A DNA stretch of 64,000 nt from JAOUEA01 sp963810945 (GCA_963810945.1 CAWEPI010000004.1:1-64000); one strand, 5' to 3'; shown: positions 30,835 through 39,523, numbered from the stretch's first letter. The notes: generated by a model not told the origin, from the letters alone. Made by a program: numbers and translations.

Positions 30835-31697
30835 TGGGTCACAAGGTCAACCCGTACGGGTTCCGGCTGGGGGTCATCTACCCCTGGAAGTCCAACTGGT
30901 ACGCCGGCAAGCGCGAGTACGCGCCCCAGCTCCACGAGGACGTCTGGATCCGCAAGCACATCCGCACCCGGCTGAACCGCGCGGGCATCTCCAGCATCGA
31001 CATCGAGCGCAAGGGCGATCAGATCTGGGTCTTCATCCGCACGGCGCGCCCGGGCATCGTGATCGGCCGCAAGGGCGCCGAGGTGGACCGCCTGCGCAAG
31101 GACATCGAGCGCTACACGAAGAAGCGCGTCGACGTGAAGGTCGAGGACATGAACCAGGCGGCCAGCGAGTCGCGCCCGGAGACGGACGCCGCGCTGCTCG
31201 CCCAGGGCGTGGCGGAGCAGCTGGCCGGCCGCGTCGCGTTCCGCCGTGCGATGCGCCGCGCGGTCCAGACCGCCATGCGCTCGGGCGCGCTCGGCGTCCG
31301 CGTCGCGTGCGCCGGCCGCCTGGGCGGCGCGGAGATGGGCCGCAAGGAGTGGTACCGCGAGGGACGCGTGCCGCTGCACACCCTGCGCGCCAAGGTCGAC
31401 TTCGGCACCGCCGAGGCCCGCACCACCTTCGGCGCCATCGGCGTGAAGGTCTGGGTCTATCACGGCGACGAGGTGCCGCGGCGCGAGCAGGACACCGAGC
31501 GCGCCCTGGCGCGCGCCCACGCCACCGCGCAGCAGGTCGAGACGACCGGGCGCGGGGGCAACGAGGAGGCCGCCGAGGCCGCCGAGCCGATGGCCTCCGC
31601 CGACGCGCCGACGCCCGCGGAGACCGCGCCGGAGCCGGTGGCCGTGGCCGCCGCCCCCGAGACCCCGGCGGAGACGCCCGAGGGTGGTGACGCCTGA
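30834..31697 (+). CDS. rpsC: Ribosomal protein S3 with an acidic C-terminal tail
   Basis: It is 287 aa. The KH domain is clear (RPGIVIGRKGAEVDRLRKDI) and the C-terminal S3 domain includes GRLGGAEMGRKEWYREGRVP. After about residue 230 comes a tail of some 55 residues made almost only of Ala, Glu, Pro and Thr (EEAAEAAEPMASADAPTPAE), probably disordered. Actinobacterial S3 proteins often have such tails. S3 lines the mRNA entry channel. It overlaps rplV and rplP by one base each. Confidence 0.97.
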   Translation: MGHKVNPYGFRLGVIYPWKSNWYAGKREYAPQLHEDVWIRKHIRTRLNRAGISSIDIERKGDQIWVFIRTARPGIVIGRKGAEVDRLRKDIERYTKKRVDVKVEDMNQAASESRPETDAALLAQGVAEQLAGRVAFRRAMRRAVQTAMRSGALGVRVACAGRLGGAEMGRKEWYREGRVPLHTLRAKVDFGTAEARTTFGAIGVKVWVYHGDEVPRREQDTERALARAHATAQQVETTGRGGNEEAAEAAEPMASADAPTPAETAPEPVAVAAAPETPAETPEGGDA

Positions 31698-32110
31698 TGC
31701 TCGCACCCAAGAAGGTGAAGCACCGCAAGGTGCACCGTGGACATCGGCGCGGCATGGCCAAGGGCGGCACGGAGATCAACTTCGGCGACTACGGCCTCGT
31801 GGCCATGGAGCCCGCGTGGATCACCAACCGGCAGATCGAGGCGGCGCGCGTGGCCATCACGCGCCACATCCGCCGCGGCGGCAAGGTCTGGATCAACATC
31901 TTCCCGGACAAGTCGGTGACCAAGAAGCCCGCCGAGACCCGGATGGGCTCCGGCAAGGGCAACCCCGAGGGCTGGGTGGCCGTCGTGAAGCCGGGCCGCG
32001 TGATGTTCGAGCTGGCCGGCGTGCCCGAGCCGCTCGCGCGCGAGGCCATGAAGCGGGCGCAGCACAAGCTGCCCATCAAGACCAAGTTCATCAGCAGGGT
32101 GGGGGACTGA
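31697..32110 (+). CDS. rplP: Ribosomal protein L16
   Basis: It is 137 aa, starting MLAPKKVKHRKVHRGHRRGM, with ITRHIRRGGKVWINIFPDKS and RMGSGKGNPEGWVAVVKPGR in the expected order. L16 organises the A-site side of the 50S subunit. ATG 31697 overlaps the rpsC stop (TGATG). Confidence 0.97.
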   Translation: MLAPKKVKHRKVHRGHRRGMAKGGTEINFGDYGLVAMEPAWITNRQIEAARVAITRHIRRGGKVWINIFPDKSVTKKPAETRMGSGKGNPEGWVAVVKPGRVMFELAGVPEPLAREAMKRAQHKLPIKTKFISRVGD

Positions 32111-32113
32111 CGT

Positions 32114-32353
32114 ATGGCGAGTGAGACCGCGGAGCTGCGGGCGCTGCCGGACGAGGAGCTCCTGGCGCAGATCGACGGCGCCAAGGAGGAGCTCTTCAAC
32201 CTGCGCTTCCAGCTGGCGACGGGCCAGCTCGACAACCCCGCACGCCTGAAGCAGGTGCGCCACCAGGTGGCGCGGATCGCCACCGTCCTGCGGGAGCGCG
32301 AGCTCGAGATCGAGCTCGACGCCCTCGCGGCGGCGACCGAGGAGGAGCAGTGA
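32114..32353 (+). CDS. rpmC: Ribosomal protein L29
   Basis: It is 79 aa with two predicted antiparallel helices and the family motif LFNLRFQLATGQLDNPARLK followed by VRHQVARIATVLRERE. The C-terminal extension of about 10 residues is acidic. It starts 3 bp after rplP and overlaps rpsQ by 4 bp. Confidence 0.95.
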   Translation: MASETAELRALPDEELLAQIDGAKEELFNLRFQLATGQLDNPARLKQVRHQVARIATVLRERELEIELDALAAATEEEQ

Positions 32354-32631
32354 GCGACGAGCAGAACACCACGACCGCCGAGCGCGGCGCCCGCAAGGTG
32401 CGCACCGGCGTGGTCGTCTCGGACAAGATGGACAAGACCGTGGTGGTCCGCATCGACCGCCAGGTCCGGCACAGCCTCTACAACAAGACGGTGCGCCGGT
32501 CGTCCAAGCTCGCCGCGCACGACGAGGCCAACGACGCGCACGTGGGCGACACCGTCCGCGTGATGGAGACGCGCCCCGTGTCCAAGTCGAAGCGCTGGCG
32601 CGTCGTCGAGATCGTGGAGCGAGCGAAGTGA
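32350..32631 (+). CDS. rpsQ: Ribosomal protein S17
   Basis: It is 93 aa. The OB-fold core is GVVVSDKMDKTVVVRIDRQV followed by RPVSKSKRWRVVEIV. The first roughly 18 residues are a polar leader. GTG 32350 shares GTGA with the rpmC stop, and the gene overlaps rplN by 4 bp. Confidence 0.95.
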   Translation: MSDEQNTTTAERGARKVRTGVVVSDKMDKTVVVRIDRQVRHSLYNKTVRRSSKLAAHDEANDAHVGDTVRVMETRPVSKSKRWRVVEIVERAK

Positions 32632-32996
32632 TCCAGCAGGAAACCCGGTGCAAGGTCGCGGACAACACGGGGGCCAAAGAGGTCCTGTGCATCCGCGTGC
32701 TCGGCGGCTCCGCCCGCCGCTACGCGGGCGTCGGCGACGTCATCGTGGGCACCGTGAAGGACGCCCTGCCGGGCGGCGCCGTGAAGAAGGGCGAGGTCGT
32801 GCGCGCCGTCGTGGTGCGCACCGCGAAGGAGCGTCGGCGCCCGGACGGCTCGTACATCCGCTTCGACGACAACGCCGTCGTGATCATCAACGAACAGAAG
32901 AACCCGCGCGGCACCCGCATCTTCGGGCCGGTCGCGCGGGAGCTGCGCGAGAAGAAGTTCATGAAGATCATCTCGCTCGCGCCGGAGGTGCTCTGA
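32628..32996 (+). CDS. rplN: Ribosomal protein L14
   Basis: It is 122 aa, starting MIQQETRCKVADNTGAKEVL and ending MKIISLAPEVL, with the GTRIFGPVARELR motif. It forms an intersubunit bridge and is the docking site for silencing factor RsfS in other bacteria. GTG 32628 overlaps the rpsQ stop. Confidence 0.97.
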   Translation: MIQQETRCKVADNTGAKEVLCIRVLGGSARRYAGVGDVIVGTVKDALPGGAVKKGEVVRAVVVRTAKERRRPDGSYIRFDDNAVVIINEQKNPRGTRIFGPVARELREKKFMKIISLAPEVL

Positions 32997-32998
32997 CG

Positions 32999-33334
32999 AT
33001 GCCTGGTGTGAACATCAAGAAGGACGACACCGTCCGCGTGCTGCAGGGCAAGGACCGCGGCAAGGAAGGGCGCGTGGTCCGGGTCGACCCGAGCCGCGCG
33101 CGCGTGATGGTCGACGGCGTGGCGATGGCCAAGAAGCATCAGCGCGCGTCGGGTCGGGCCAGCGGCAGCACGCAGGCCGTGGCGCAGGGCGGGATCATCG
33201 ACGTGGAGATGTACATCGACATCTCCAACGTGGCCATCGTCTGCAAGAGCTGCGGGCAGGCCACGCGCGTGGGCTACCGCATCGACGGCGACACCAAGGT
33301 GCGGATCTGCAGGAAGTGCGAGGCGGAACTGTGA
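32999..33334 (+). CDS. rplX: Ribosomal protein L24
   Basis: It is 111 aa. The KOW motif is VRVLQGKDRGKEGRVVRVDP. The C-terminal half carries a zinc-ribbon pattern with two CxxC pairs (CKSCG and CRKCE), a form found in many bacteria. L24 starts 50S assembly. ATG 32999 lies 2 bp after the rplN stop, and the stop overlaps rplE. Confidence 0.96.
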   Translation: MPGVNIKKDDTVRVLQGKDRGKEGRVVRVDPSRARVMVDGVAMAKKHQRASGRASGSTQAVAQGGIIDVEMYIDISNVAIVCKSCGQATRVGYRIDGDTKVRICRKCEAEL

Positions 33335-33906
33335 GCGAGTACATCCCGCGGCTGAAGGAGCGCTACCGCGACGAGGTCGTGGCGCGGCTCGTGGACGAGC
33401 TGGGCCTGGACAACGTGATGCAGGTGCCGCGCCTGGACAAGATCGTGGTGAACATGGGCGTGGGTGACGCCGTGAAGGACGGTCGTATGCTGGATGCCGC
33501 CCTGGAGGACCTCACCACCATCACCGGGCAGAAGCCGGTGGTGACCAAGGCGCGCAAGTCGATCGCCGGGTTCAAGCTCCGCGAGGGCATGCCCATCGGC
33601 GCCAAGGTCACCCTGCGGGGCAACCGGATGTGGGAGTTCTACGACCGGCTCGTCACGCTGGCGCTCCCCCGGATCCGGGACTTCCGCGGGATGGATCCGG
33701 AGGCGTTCGACGGCCATGGGAACTACACGATGGGCGTGACCGAGCAGCTGATCTTCCCGGAGATCGACTACGACAAGGTCCTGAAGGTGCGAGGCATGGA
33801 CATCACGATCGTGACCACCGCGAAGAACGACGACGAAGGACGCGCCCTGCTGGCGGCGCTCGGCTTCCCCCTTCAGGGGCAGACCGCGGCCGCCCAGGCG
33901 AGCTGA
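33331..33906 (+). CDS. rplE: Ribosomal protein L5
   Basis: It is 191 aa with VPRLDKIVVNMGVGDAVKDG, GQKPVVTKARKSIAGFKLRE and the C-terminal GMDITIVTTAKNDDEGRALL. It binds 5S rRNA and contacts the P-site tRNA. GTG 33331 overlaps the rplX stop by 4 bp. Confidence 0.97.
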   Translation: MSEYIPRLKERYRDEVVARLVDELGLDNVMQVPRLDKIVVNMGVGDAVKDGRMLDAALEDLTTITGQKPVVTKARKSIAGFKLREGMPIGAKVTLRGNRMWEFYDRLVTLALPRIRDFRGMDPEAFDGHGNYTMGVTEQLIFPEIDYDKVLKVRGMDITIVTTAKNDDEGRALLAALGFPLQGQTAAAQAS

Positions 33907-33917
33907 GGACGAGGCAT

Positions 33918-34103
33918 ATGGCGAAGAAGGCACTGGTCAACAAGCAGCGCAAGCAGCCGAAGTTCCGCGTGCGCGCCTACACGCGCTGCCAGAAGTGCGG
34001 GCGGCCCCGTGCGGTGTACAAGCGGTTCCTGCTCTGCCGCATCTGCTTCCGTGAGCTGGCGCACGCCGGCGAGCTGCCGGGGGTGACGAAATCCTCATGG
34101 TGA
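33918..34103 (+). CDS. rpsN: Ribosomal protein S14, zinc-binding (type Z)
   Basis: It is 61 aa. Two CxxC pairs (CQKCG and CRICF) bind zinc, which places it in the short type Z class rather than the longer zinc-free paralogue some actinobacteria keep elsewhere. The ending ELPGVTKSSW is canonical. It overlaps rpsH by 7 bp. Confidence 0.97.
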   Translation: MAKKALVNKQRKQPKFRVRAYTRCQKCGRPRAVYKRFLLCRICFRELAHAGELPGVTKSSW

Positions 34104-34519
34104 CCAAGGCGAAGTTCTCGAGCAACGTCTCGGACCCGGTGGCGGACCTGCTCACGCGGATCCGCAACGCGAACCTGGCCTACAAGGACGAGCTGATCGC
34201 GCCCGTGTCCAAGCAGGGCGACGCGATCCTGAAGATCCTGACCGCCGAGGGGTTCATCGGCGGCTACGAGCCGGAGGGCGAGGGCATCGACCGCGCGTTC
34301 CGCATCCGGTTGAAGTACGGCAAGGGGCGCCAACGCACGATCACGGGGATCAAGCGGATCTCGAGCCCCGGCAGCCGCGTCTACGTCGGCCGCGGCGACC
34401 TGCCCCGCGTGCTCGGCGGGCTCGGCGTCGCCCTGGTCTCGACCTCGCAGGGCGTGATGACCGACAAGGACGCCTCCCGCAAGGGCATCGGCGGCGAAGT
34501 CCTGGCCCACGTGTGGTGA
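34097..34519 (+). CDS. rpsH: Ribosomal protein S8
   Basis: It is 140 aa. SDPVADLLTRIRNANLAYKD at the start and ALVSTSQGVMTDKDASRKGI near the end are diagnostic. It binds the central domain of 16S rRNA, and in E. coli it represses the spc operon. ATG 34097 lies inside the end of rpsN. Confidence 0.97.
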   Translation: MVTKAKFSSNVSDPVADLLTRIRNANLAYKDELIAPVSKQGDAILKILTAEGFIGGYEPEGEGIDRAFRIRLKYGKGRQRTITGIKRISSPGSRVYVGRGDLPRVLGGLGVALVSTSQGVMTDKDASRKGIGGEVLAHVW

Positions 34520-34526
34520 TGAACTG

Positions 34527-35078
34527 ATGAGTCGTATCGGAAAGCAGCCCATCGAGATCCCCAGCGGCGTCGAGGTATCGATCGCCGCGGACAACACCGT
34601 GACCGTCAAGGGTCCGCGCGGCTCGCTCACGCAGACGATGCACCCCGACATGACGATCCAGGTCGCCGACGGCCGGATCACGGTCGAGCGTCCCGACGAC
34701 GAGGGCTTCCACCGCAGCCTCCACGGGCTCACACGCTCGCTGCTCGCGAACATGGTGGAGGGCGTCACCAAGGGGTTCGAGAAGCGCCTGCAGATCATCG
34801 GCGTGGGCTACCGGGCCGCGATGAAGGGCAAGGACCTCGAGGTGCAGGCCGGCTACTCGCACCCGGTCGTGATGCCGGTCCCCGAGGGGATCGAGTTCGA
34901 GGTCCCCACGCCCACGCAGATCGTGGTGCGGGGCAACGACAAGCAGGCGGTGGGCGAGATCGCCGCCAAGATCCGGAAGATCCGCAAGCCCGAGCCGTAC
35001 AAGGGCAAGGGGATCCGCTACGAAGGCGAGTACGTCCGCAAGAAGGCGGGCAAGGCCGCGAAGGGTGCTGCTGCCTGA
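34527..35078 (+). CDS. rplF: Ribosomal protein L6
   Basis: It is 183 aa, starting MSRIGKQPIEIPSGVEVSIA, with GFEKRLQIIGVGYRAAMKGK and the second L6 repeat ending PEPYKGKGIRYEGEYVRKKA. A short Lys/Ala tail (KAAKGAAA) follows. The stop overlaps rplR by one base. Confidence 0.97.
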   Translation: MSRIGKQPIEIPSGVEVSIAADNTVTVKGPRGSLTQTMHPDMTIQVADGRITVERPDDEGFHRSLHGLTRSLLANMVEGVTKGFEKRLQIIGVGYRAAMKGKDLEVQAGYSHPVVMPVPEGIEFEVPTPTQIVVRGNDKQAVGEIAAKIRKIRKPEPYKGKGIRYEGEYVRKKAGKAAKGAAA

Positions 35079-35425
35079 TGGATGCGAAGACGAAGCGCGA
35101 CGCGCGCCTGCGGCGTCACACCCGCGTGCGCAAGAAGGTGGCGGGCAGCCAGAGCCGTCCACGCCTGGCCGTGTTCCGCTCCAACCGCCACATCTACGTG
35201 CAGCTGATCGACGACGTGCAGGCGGTGACCCTGGCCTCCGCCTCGGACGCCGAGGTGAAGGGCGAGGGCAAGATCGCCCGCGCCAAGGCGGTGGGCGAGC
35301 TCATCGCCAGCCGTGCCAAGGAGGCCGGCATCGGGTCCGCGGTGTTCGACCGCGGCGGCCGCCTCTACCACGGCCGTGTGGCCGCCCTCGCCGAGGGTGC
35401 CCGCGAGGGAGGACTTCAGATCTGA
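35078..35425 (+). CDS. rplR: Ribosomal protein L18
   Basis: It is 115 aa. A basic N-terminal arm (RDARLRRHTRVRKKVAGSQS) precedes RPRLAVFRSNRHIYVQLIDD, and the end is FDRGGRLYHGRVAALAEGAR. It binds 5S rRNA with L5. Confidence 0.97.
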   Translation: MDAKTKRDARLRRHTRVRKKVAGSQSRPRLAVFRSNRHIYVQLIDDVQAVTLASASDAEVKGEGKIARAKAVGELIASRAKEAGIGSAVFDRGGRLYHGRVAALAEGAREGGLQI

Positions 35426-35426
35426 C

Positions 35427-36074
35427 ATGAGTAGGCGATACGACGCGAACCAGCAAGACAAGAGCCCGTACGAAGAGCGGGTCATCTCGATCAACCGCGT
35501 GGCCAAGGTCGTCAAGGGCGGCCGTCGGTTCTCCTTCGCCGCCTTGGTGGTCGTGGGTGACGGCGCGGGCCGCGTCGGCGTCGGCTACGGCAAGGCCAAG
35601 GAGGTGCCCTCGGCCATCGCCAAGGGCGTCGAGGAGGCGCGCAAGAAGATGTTCGAGGTCGCGATGATGGGAACCACCATCCCGCACCAGGTGATCGGCG
35701 AGGAGGGTGCCGGCGTGGTGCTGTTGAAGCCGGCGGCCCCCGGAACCGGGGTCATCGCGGGCGGTCCGGTGCGTGCGCTCGTCGAGTGCGCCGGCATCAA
35801 GGACATCCTGTCCAAGTCGATGGGCTCCTCCAACCAGATCAACATCGTGAAGGCGGCCGTGAACGGCCTGAAGCAGCTCCGCAAGCCGCAGCAGGTCGCG
35901 ACGTTGCGCGGGCGCGACGTGCACGAGGTGGCGCCCAAGCCCATGCTGGAGGCGGTGGCCGCTGCGGAGACGCGCCTGCAGGCCGCGCGCACGGCGGCCC
36001 TGGAAGAGGTCTACAGCGACGCGCCGGCCAACCCGCGCGGCGGACGCGGCGCGCCGATGGGAGGCCGTCGATGA
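35427..36074 (+). CDS. rpsE: Ribosomal protein S5
   Basis: It is 215 aa, longer than the E. coli protein at both ends. The core is YEERVISINRVAKVVKGGRR, FAALVVVGDGAGRVGVGYGK and AGIKDILSKSMGSSNQINIV. The C-terminal part (about 165-215) is Ala-rich, then Gly/Arg-rich, and probably flexible. S5 helps accuracy and mRNA unwinding at the entry channel. It starts 1 bp after rplR and overlaps rpmD. Confidence 0.96.
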   Translation: MSRRYDANQQDKSPYEERVISINRVAKVVKGGRRFSFAALVVVGDGAGRVGVGYGKAKEVPSAIAKGVEEARKKMFEVAMMGTTIPHQVIGEEGAGVVLLKPAAPGTGVIAGGPVRALVECAGIKDILSKSMGSSNQINIVKAAVNGLKQLRKPQQVATLRGRDVHEVAPKPMLEAVAAAETRLQAARTAALEEVYSDAPANPRGGRGAPMGGRR

Positions 36075-36253
36075 AGCTCAAGGTCACCCAGCGGCGCAGC
36101 GTGATCGACCGCCCGAAGGATCAGAAGGACACGGTCCGGCGGCTCGGCCTGCATCGCATCAACGACAGCGTCGTCAAGGAGGACCGTCCCGAGATCCGCG
36201 GCATGATCGCCAAGGTGCAGCACCTCGTGGACGTGGAAGAGGTCGAGGCCTGA
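36071..36253 (+). CDS. rpmD: Ribosomal protein L30
   Basis: It is 60 aa. LKVTQRRSVIDRPKDQKDTV and RRLGLHRINDSVVKEDRPEI are characteristic of the short bacterial L30. ATG 36071 shares ATGA with the rpsE stop, and rplO follows after 1 bp. Confidence 0.96.
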   Translation: MKLKVTQRRSVIDRPKDQKDTVRRLGLHRINDSVVKEDRPEIRGMIAKVQHLVDVEEVEA

Positions 36254-36254
36254 G

Positions 36255-36692
36255 ATGAAGCTCCATCACCTGAAGCCCGCCGAGGGCGCCAAGAAGGACA
36301 GGAAGCGGGTCGGCCGCGGCCGTGCCGGCGTGCGCGGGAAGACCGCGGGCCGCGGCACCAAGGGCACCGGGGCGCGCAAGAACGTGCCCGTGGGCTTCGA
36401 GGGTGGGCAGATGCCGCTGCAGCGCCGCGTGCCCAAGCTGAAGGGCTTCACCAACGTGAACCGCATCGAGTACGCGGTGGTGAACGTCGAGGTGCTCGCC
36501 AAGTACTACGCCGACGGCGAGGTCACGCCCGAAGCCCTCTACGCCCACGGCCTGGTCCGCAAGGGCAAGCCCGTGAAGATCCTGGCGCGGGGGGAGCTCG
36601 ACCACGCGCTCACGGTGAAGGCGCACGCGTTCTCCGGGGCCGCCAAGGCCAAGATCGAGGCCGCGGGCGGCCGAGCCGAGGTTCTTGGCTGA
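36255..36692 (+). CDS. rplO: Ribosomal protein L15
   Basis: It is 145 aa, starting MKLHHLKPAEGAKKDRKRVG. The Gly/Arg-rich arm (GRGRAGVRGKTAGRGTKGTG) and the folded C-terminal part (AHAFSGAAKAKIEAAGGRAE) are both present. A 21-bp gap separates it from secY. Confidence 0.96.
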   Translation: MKLHHLKPAEGAKKDRKRVGRGRAGVRGKTAGRGTKGTGARKNVPVGFEGGQMPLQRRVPKLKGFTNVNRIEYAVVNVEVLAKYYADGEVTPEALYAHGLVRKGKPVKILARGELDHALTVKAHAFSGAAKAKIEAAGGRAEVLG

Positions 36693-36699
36693 GCCGGGG

Positions 36700-36705
36700 T
36701 ACCAT
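36700..36705 (+). promoter_or_regulatory. Possible -10 element for secY
   Basis: TACCAT lies 8 nt before the secY GTG, in the only gap of any size in this part of the spc cluster. No matching -35 is evident. It fits the leaderless pattern seen at other genes in this window. Confidence 0.35.
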
Positions 36706-36713
36706 TACCTACC

Positions 36714-37994
36714 GTGCTGAAAGCCTTCCTCAACGCGTTCCGGGTTCCGGACCTCCGCAACAAGATCCTCTTCACCCTGGTCATCATCGCCGTGTACCGC
36801 TTCGGCGCGCACGTGCCGGTGCCGGTGGTCGACTTCACCAAGTTGACCAACGCCGTGAACGCGGCCGGGGCCGGCGGGTTCCTGTCGATGATGAACCTGT
36901 TCTCCGGCGGCGGGCTCTCGCGGATGGCCGTCTTCGGGCTGGGGATCATGCCCTACATCACCTCGTCGATCATCCTGCAGCTGCTGCAGGTGGTCATCCC
37001 CAAGCTGCAGGCCCTCCAGGACCAGGGCGAGGCGGGCGTCAAGAAGATCAACCAGTACACGCGCTACGTCACGGTGGTGCTGGCGATCCTGCAGTCGACC
37101 GGCCTGGTGTTCCTCTTCCACTCGGGCCGCAGCGGCATCCCCGACATCTTCCCCCCGGGCACCTTCACGGCCCCCAACGTGCTCCTGATCATCCTCACGA
37201 TGACGGCCGGCACCGCGACGGTGATGTGGCTCGGCGAGCTCATCACCCAGCGCGGCGTGGGCAACGGCATGTCGATCCTGATCTTCACCAGCGTGATCTC
37301 CGCGCTGCCGGCCGAGGGCAACGCGATCCTGCAGACCAGCACGGGGCGCTTCGTGATCGCCATCTTCCTGGGCCTCGCCATCATCGTGGCCGTCGTGTTC
37401 ATGGATCAGGGCCAGCGGCGGATCCCCATCCAGTACGCCAAGCGCGTCGTGGGCCGGCGCATGATGGGCGGCACGAGCACCTACCTGCCGCTGAAGGTGA
37501 ACCAGGCCGGCGTGATCCCGATCATCTTCGCGACCTCGGTGCTGTACTTCCCGACGTTGCTCGCGAGCGTGTACCACGCCACGTGGTTCCAGAACATGAT
37601 CAACAACTACGTCGTGAACTCCAAGAGCATCGTGTACATGGCGATCCTCACGCTGCTGATCGTGTTCTTCAGCTACTTCTACACCGCCATCCAGTTCGAC
37701 CCGGTCCGCACCGCCGACCAGATCCGCAAGCAGGGCGGGTTCATCCCGGGCATCAGGCCGGGACCGCCCACCGCCACCTACCTGAACGACATCCTGGTGC
37801 GCATCACGCTGCCGGGTTCCCTCTTCCTCGCGGCCATCGCCCTGGTTCCCTCGATCGTGTTCGCCTACTGGTCCGTCAACCGGTTCCCGTTCGGCGGCAC
37901 CTCCGTGCTGATCGCCGTCGGCGTGGCGCTGGAGACCATGAAGCAGATCGAGTCCCAGCTGCTGATGCGCCACTACGAGGGCTTCCTGAAGTAG
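36714..37994 (+). CDS. secY: Protein translocase channel subunit SecY
   Basis: This 426-aa protein has ten hydrophobic helices. It begins LKAFLNAFRVPDLRNKILFT and contains the plug region after helix 1 (GGGLSRMAVFGLGIMPYITS), QRGVGNGMSILIFTSV, the cytoplasmic loop GQRRIPIQYAKRVVGRRMMG and the C-terminal QIESQLLMRHYEGFLK. SecY is the channel for Sec-dependent export, including the S53 peptidase and the lipoprotein in this window. The start is GTG 36714. adk follows after 2 bp. Confidence 0.98.
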   Translation: MLKAFLNAFRVPDLRNKILFTLVIIAVYRFGAHVPVPVVDFTKLTNAVNAAGAGGFLSMMNLFSGGGLSRMAVFGLGIMPYITSSIILQLLQVVIPKLQALQDQGEAGVKKINQYTRYVTVVLAILQSTGLVFLFHSGRSGIPDIFPPGTFTAPNVLLIILTMTAGTATVMWLGELITQRGVGNGMSILIFTSVISALPAEGNAILQTSTGRFVIAIFLGLAIIVAVVFMDQGQRRIPIQYAKRVVGRRMMGGTSTYLPLKVNQAGVIPIIFATSVLYFPTLLASVYHATWFQNMINNYVVNSKSIVYMAILTLLIVFFSYFYTAIQFDPVRTADQIRKQGGFIPGIRPGPPTATYLNDILVRITLPGSLFLAAIALVPSIVFAYWSVNRFPFGGTSVLIAVGVALETMKQIESQLLMRHYEGFLK

Positions 37995-37996
37995 CT

Positions 37997-38650
37997 ATGC
38001 GCCTCGTGCTGCTCGGCCCTCCGGGCGCGGGGAAGGGGACGCAGGCGCAGCGTCTGGCTGAGCGCTACGGCATCCCCCAGATCTCCACGGGCGACATCCT
38101 GCGCGAGCACGTCCAGGACGGCACGATGCTGGGGATCCGCGCGCGCGCGTTCATGGACCGTGGCGAGTACGTCCCCGACGACGTCGTGGTGGAGATGGTG
38201 ATGGATCGCCTGGCCCACGACGACGCGCAGGGGGGCTTCATCCTCGACGGCTTCCCCCGCACCGTGCCGCAGGCCCGCGCGCTCGAGCGCGCGCTGGAGG
38301 TGGCCGGAACCCCGCTCACCGCCGTGCTCGATTTCGCGATCTCCGACGACATGGCCGTGCGTCGCCTGTCCAACCGGTGGATCTGTCCGCTGTGCAAGCG
38401 AACCTACAACCTGGAGTTCAAGCCGCCCGCCCAGGACAAGATCTGCGACGTGGACGGCACGGGCCTGGAGCGGCGCGCCGACGACGAGGAGCTCACCGTG
38501 CGTCGGCGCCTGGCCGTGTACGGGGAGCAGACCGCGCCCCTCGAGGCCTTCTACCGCGAGCACGGCCTCCTGCACGAGGTGGACGCGCAGGCACAGGAGG
38601 AGGTCGTGGTGGCGCGGACCGTCGCGACGCTGGAGGCCCTCGAGCCGTGA
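37997..38650 (+). CDS. adk: Adenylate kinase with a zinc-type LID
   Basis: It is 217 aa. The P-loop is GPPGAGKGTQAQ, then ISTGDILREHV and LDGFPRTVPQA. The LID carries CPLC, then 16 residues, then CDVD, the Cys3-Asp zinc arrangement seen in Bacillus-type enzymes; most actinobacterial adenylate kinases have a short or zinc-free LID. It interconverts ATP + AMP and 2 ADP. The secY-adk-map order is standard. Confidence 0.96.
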   Translation: MRLVLLGPPGAGKGTQAQRLAERYGIPQISTGDILREHVQDGTMLGIRARAFMDRGEYVPDDVVVEMVMDRLAHDDAQGGFILDGFPRTVPQARALERALEVAGTPLTAVLDFAISDDMAVRRLSNRWICPLCKRTYNLEFKPPAQDKICDVDGTGLERRADDEELTVRRRLAVYGEQTAPLEAFYREHGLLHEVDAQAQEEVVVARTVATLEALEP

Positions 38651-39407
38651 TCATCCGCAAGTCGCCCGAGGAGCTCCAGAAGATGCGGAAGTCCGGGCGC
38701 ATCCTCGCCGGGACGATCGACGAGGTGCTCACCCGGGTGCGTCCGGGCGTGAGCACCGCACGACCTCGACGACGCTGGCCGAGCAGCGGATCCGCGCGGA
38801 GGGAGCCGTCCCGTCGTTCCTGGGGTACAAGGGCTTCACCGCGTCGATCTGCGCGTCGGTGAACGACGAGATCGTCCACGGGATCCCCTCGCGCACGCGG
38901 ATCCTGCGCGAGGGCGACGTGCTCTCGCTCGACTTCGGCGCCATCTGGGAGGGCTTCCACTCGGACTCGGCCGTGACCGTGTTCGTGGGCGGTGCCGCGC
39001 CCAGCGACGAGGCCGCGCGTCTGGTGAAGACCACCGAGGCCGCGCTGGACGCCGCGATCGATGCGATCCACCCGGGCGGGCGACTGTCGGACATCGGCTG
39101 GGCGATCGAGTCCACGGCGGCCCCCGCGGGCTTCGGGATCGTGCGCGAGTACGGCGGACACGGGATCGGCCGGGCCATGCACGAGGATCCGTTCATCCAG
39201 AACTGGGGACCGCCGGGTCGCGGCCCGGACCTGCGGCCCGGCCTCGTGATCGCGGTGGAGCCGATGCTGACCTCGGCAGGGGAGGAGACCCGGGTGCTGG
39301 AGGACGGCTGGACGGTGGTCACCGCCGACGGCTCCGTCGCGGCGCACTTCGAGCACACGATCGCGGTGACCGAGGACGGCCCGGAGGTCCTGACCGCGCG
39401 CCGCTGA
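38647..39407 (+). CDS. map: Type I methionine aminopeptidase (one frameshift)
   Basis: It is an M24A enzyme that removes the initiator Met. The N-terminus IIRKSPEELQKMRKSGRILA starts at GTG 38647, overlapping adk by 4 bp. Near 38757-38762 one base is missing, and the frame resumes as TLAEQRIRAEGAVPSFLGYK. Metal ligands are visible in LDFGAIWEGFHSDSA (two Asp), GHGIGRAMHEDP (His) and VIAVEPMLTS and FEHTIAVTEDG (Glu). The corrected length is about 253 aa. The gene is essential in most bacteria, so I read the shift as a sequencing error. Confidence 0.93.
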
Positions 39408-39415
39408 GCCCTGCG

Positions 39416-39445
39416 TGGACGGTGGCGCGGCAGGGCCCGTATACT
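39416..39445 (+). promoter_or_regulatory. Promoter of the infA-rpmJ-rpsM-rpsK cluster
   Basis: TGGACG at 39416-39421, an 18-bp spacer and TATACT at 39440-39445 form a good match just after map. The leader to infA is about 72 nt. Confidence 0.6.
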
Positions 39446-39523
39446 TGGGGTTCGCCCCACCTGGAGCCCGTTCCGCGTGCTCCGGATCCGGGGAAGACCA
39501 CGTTCGAAGGAACCAGCTGGAGC

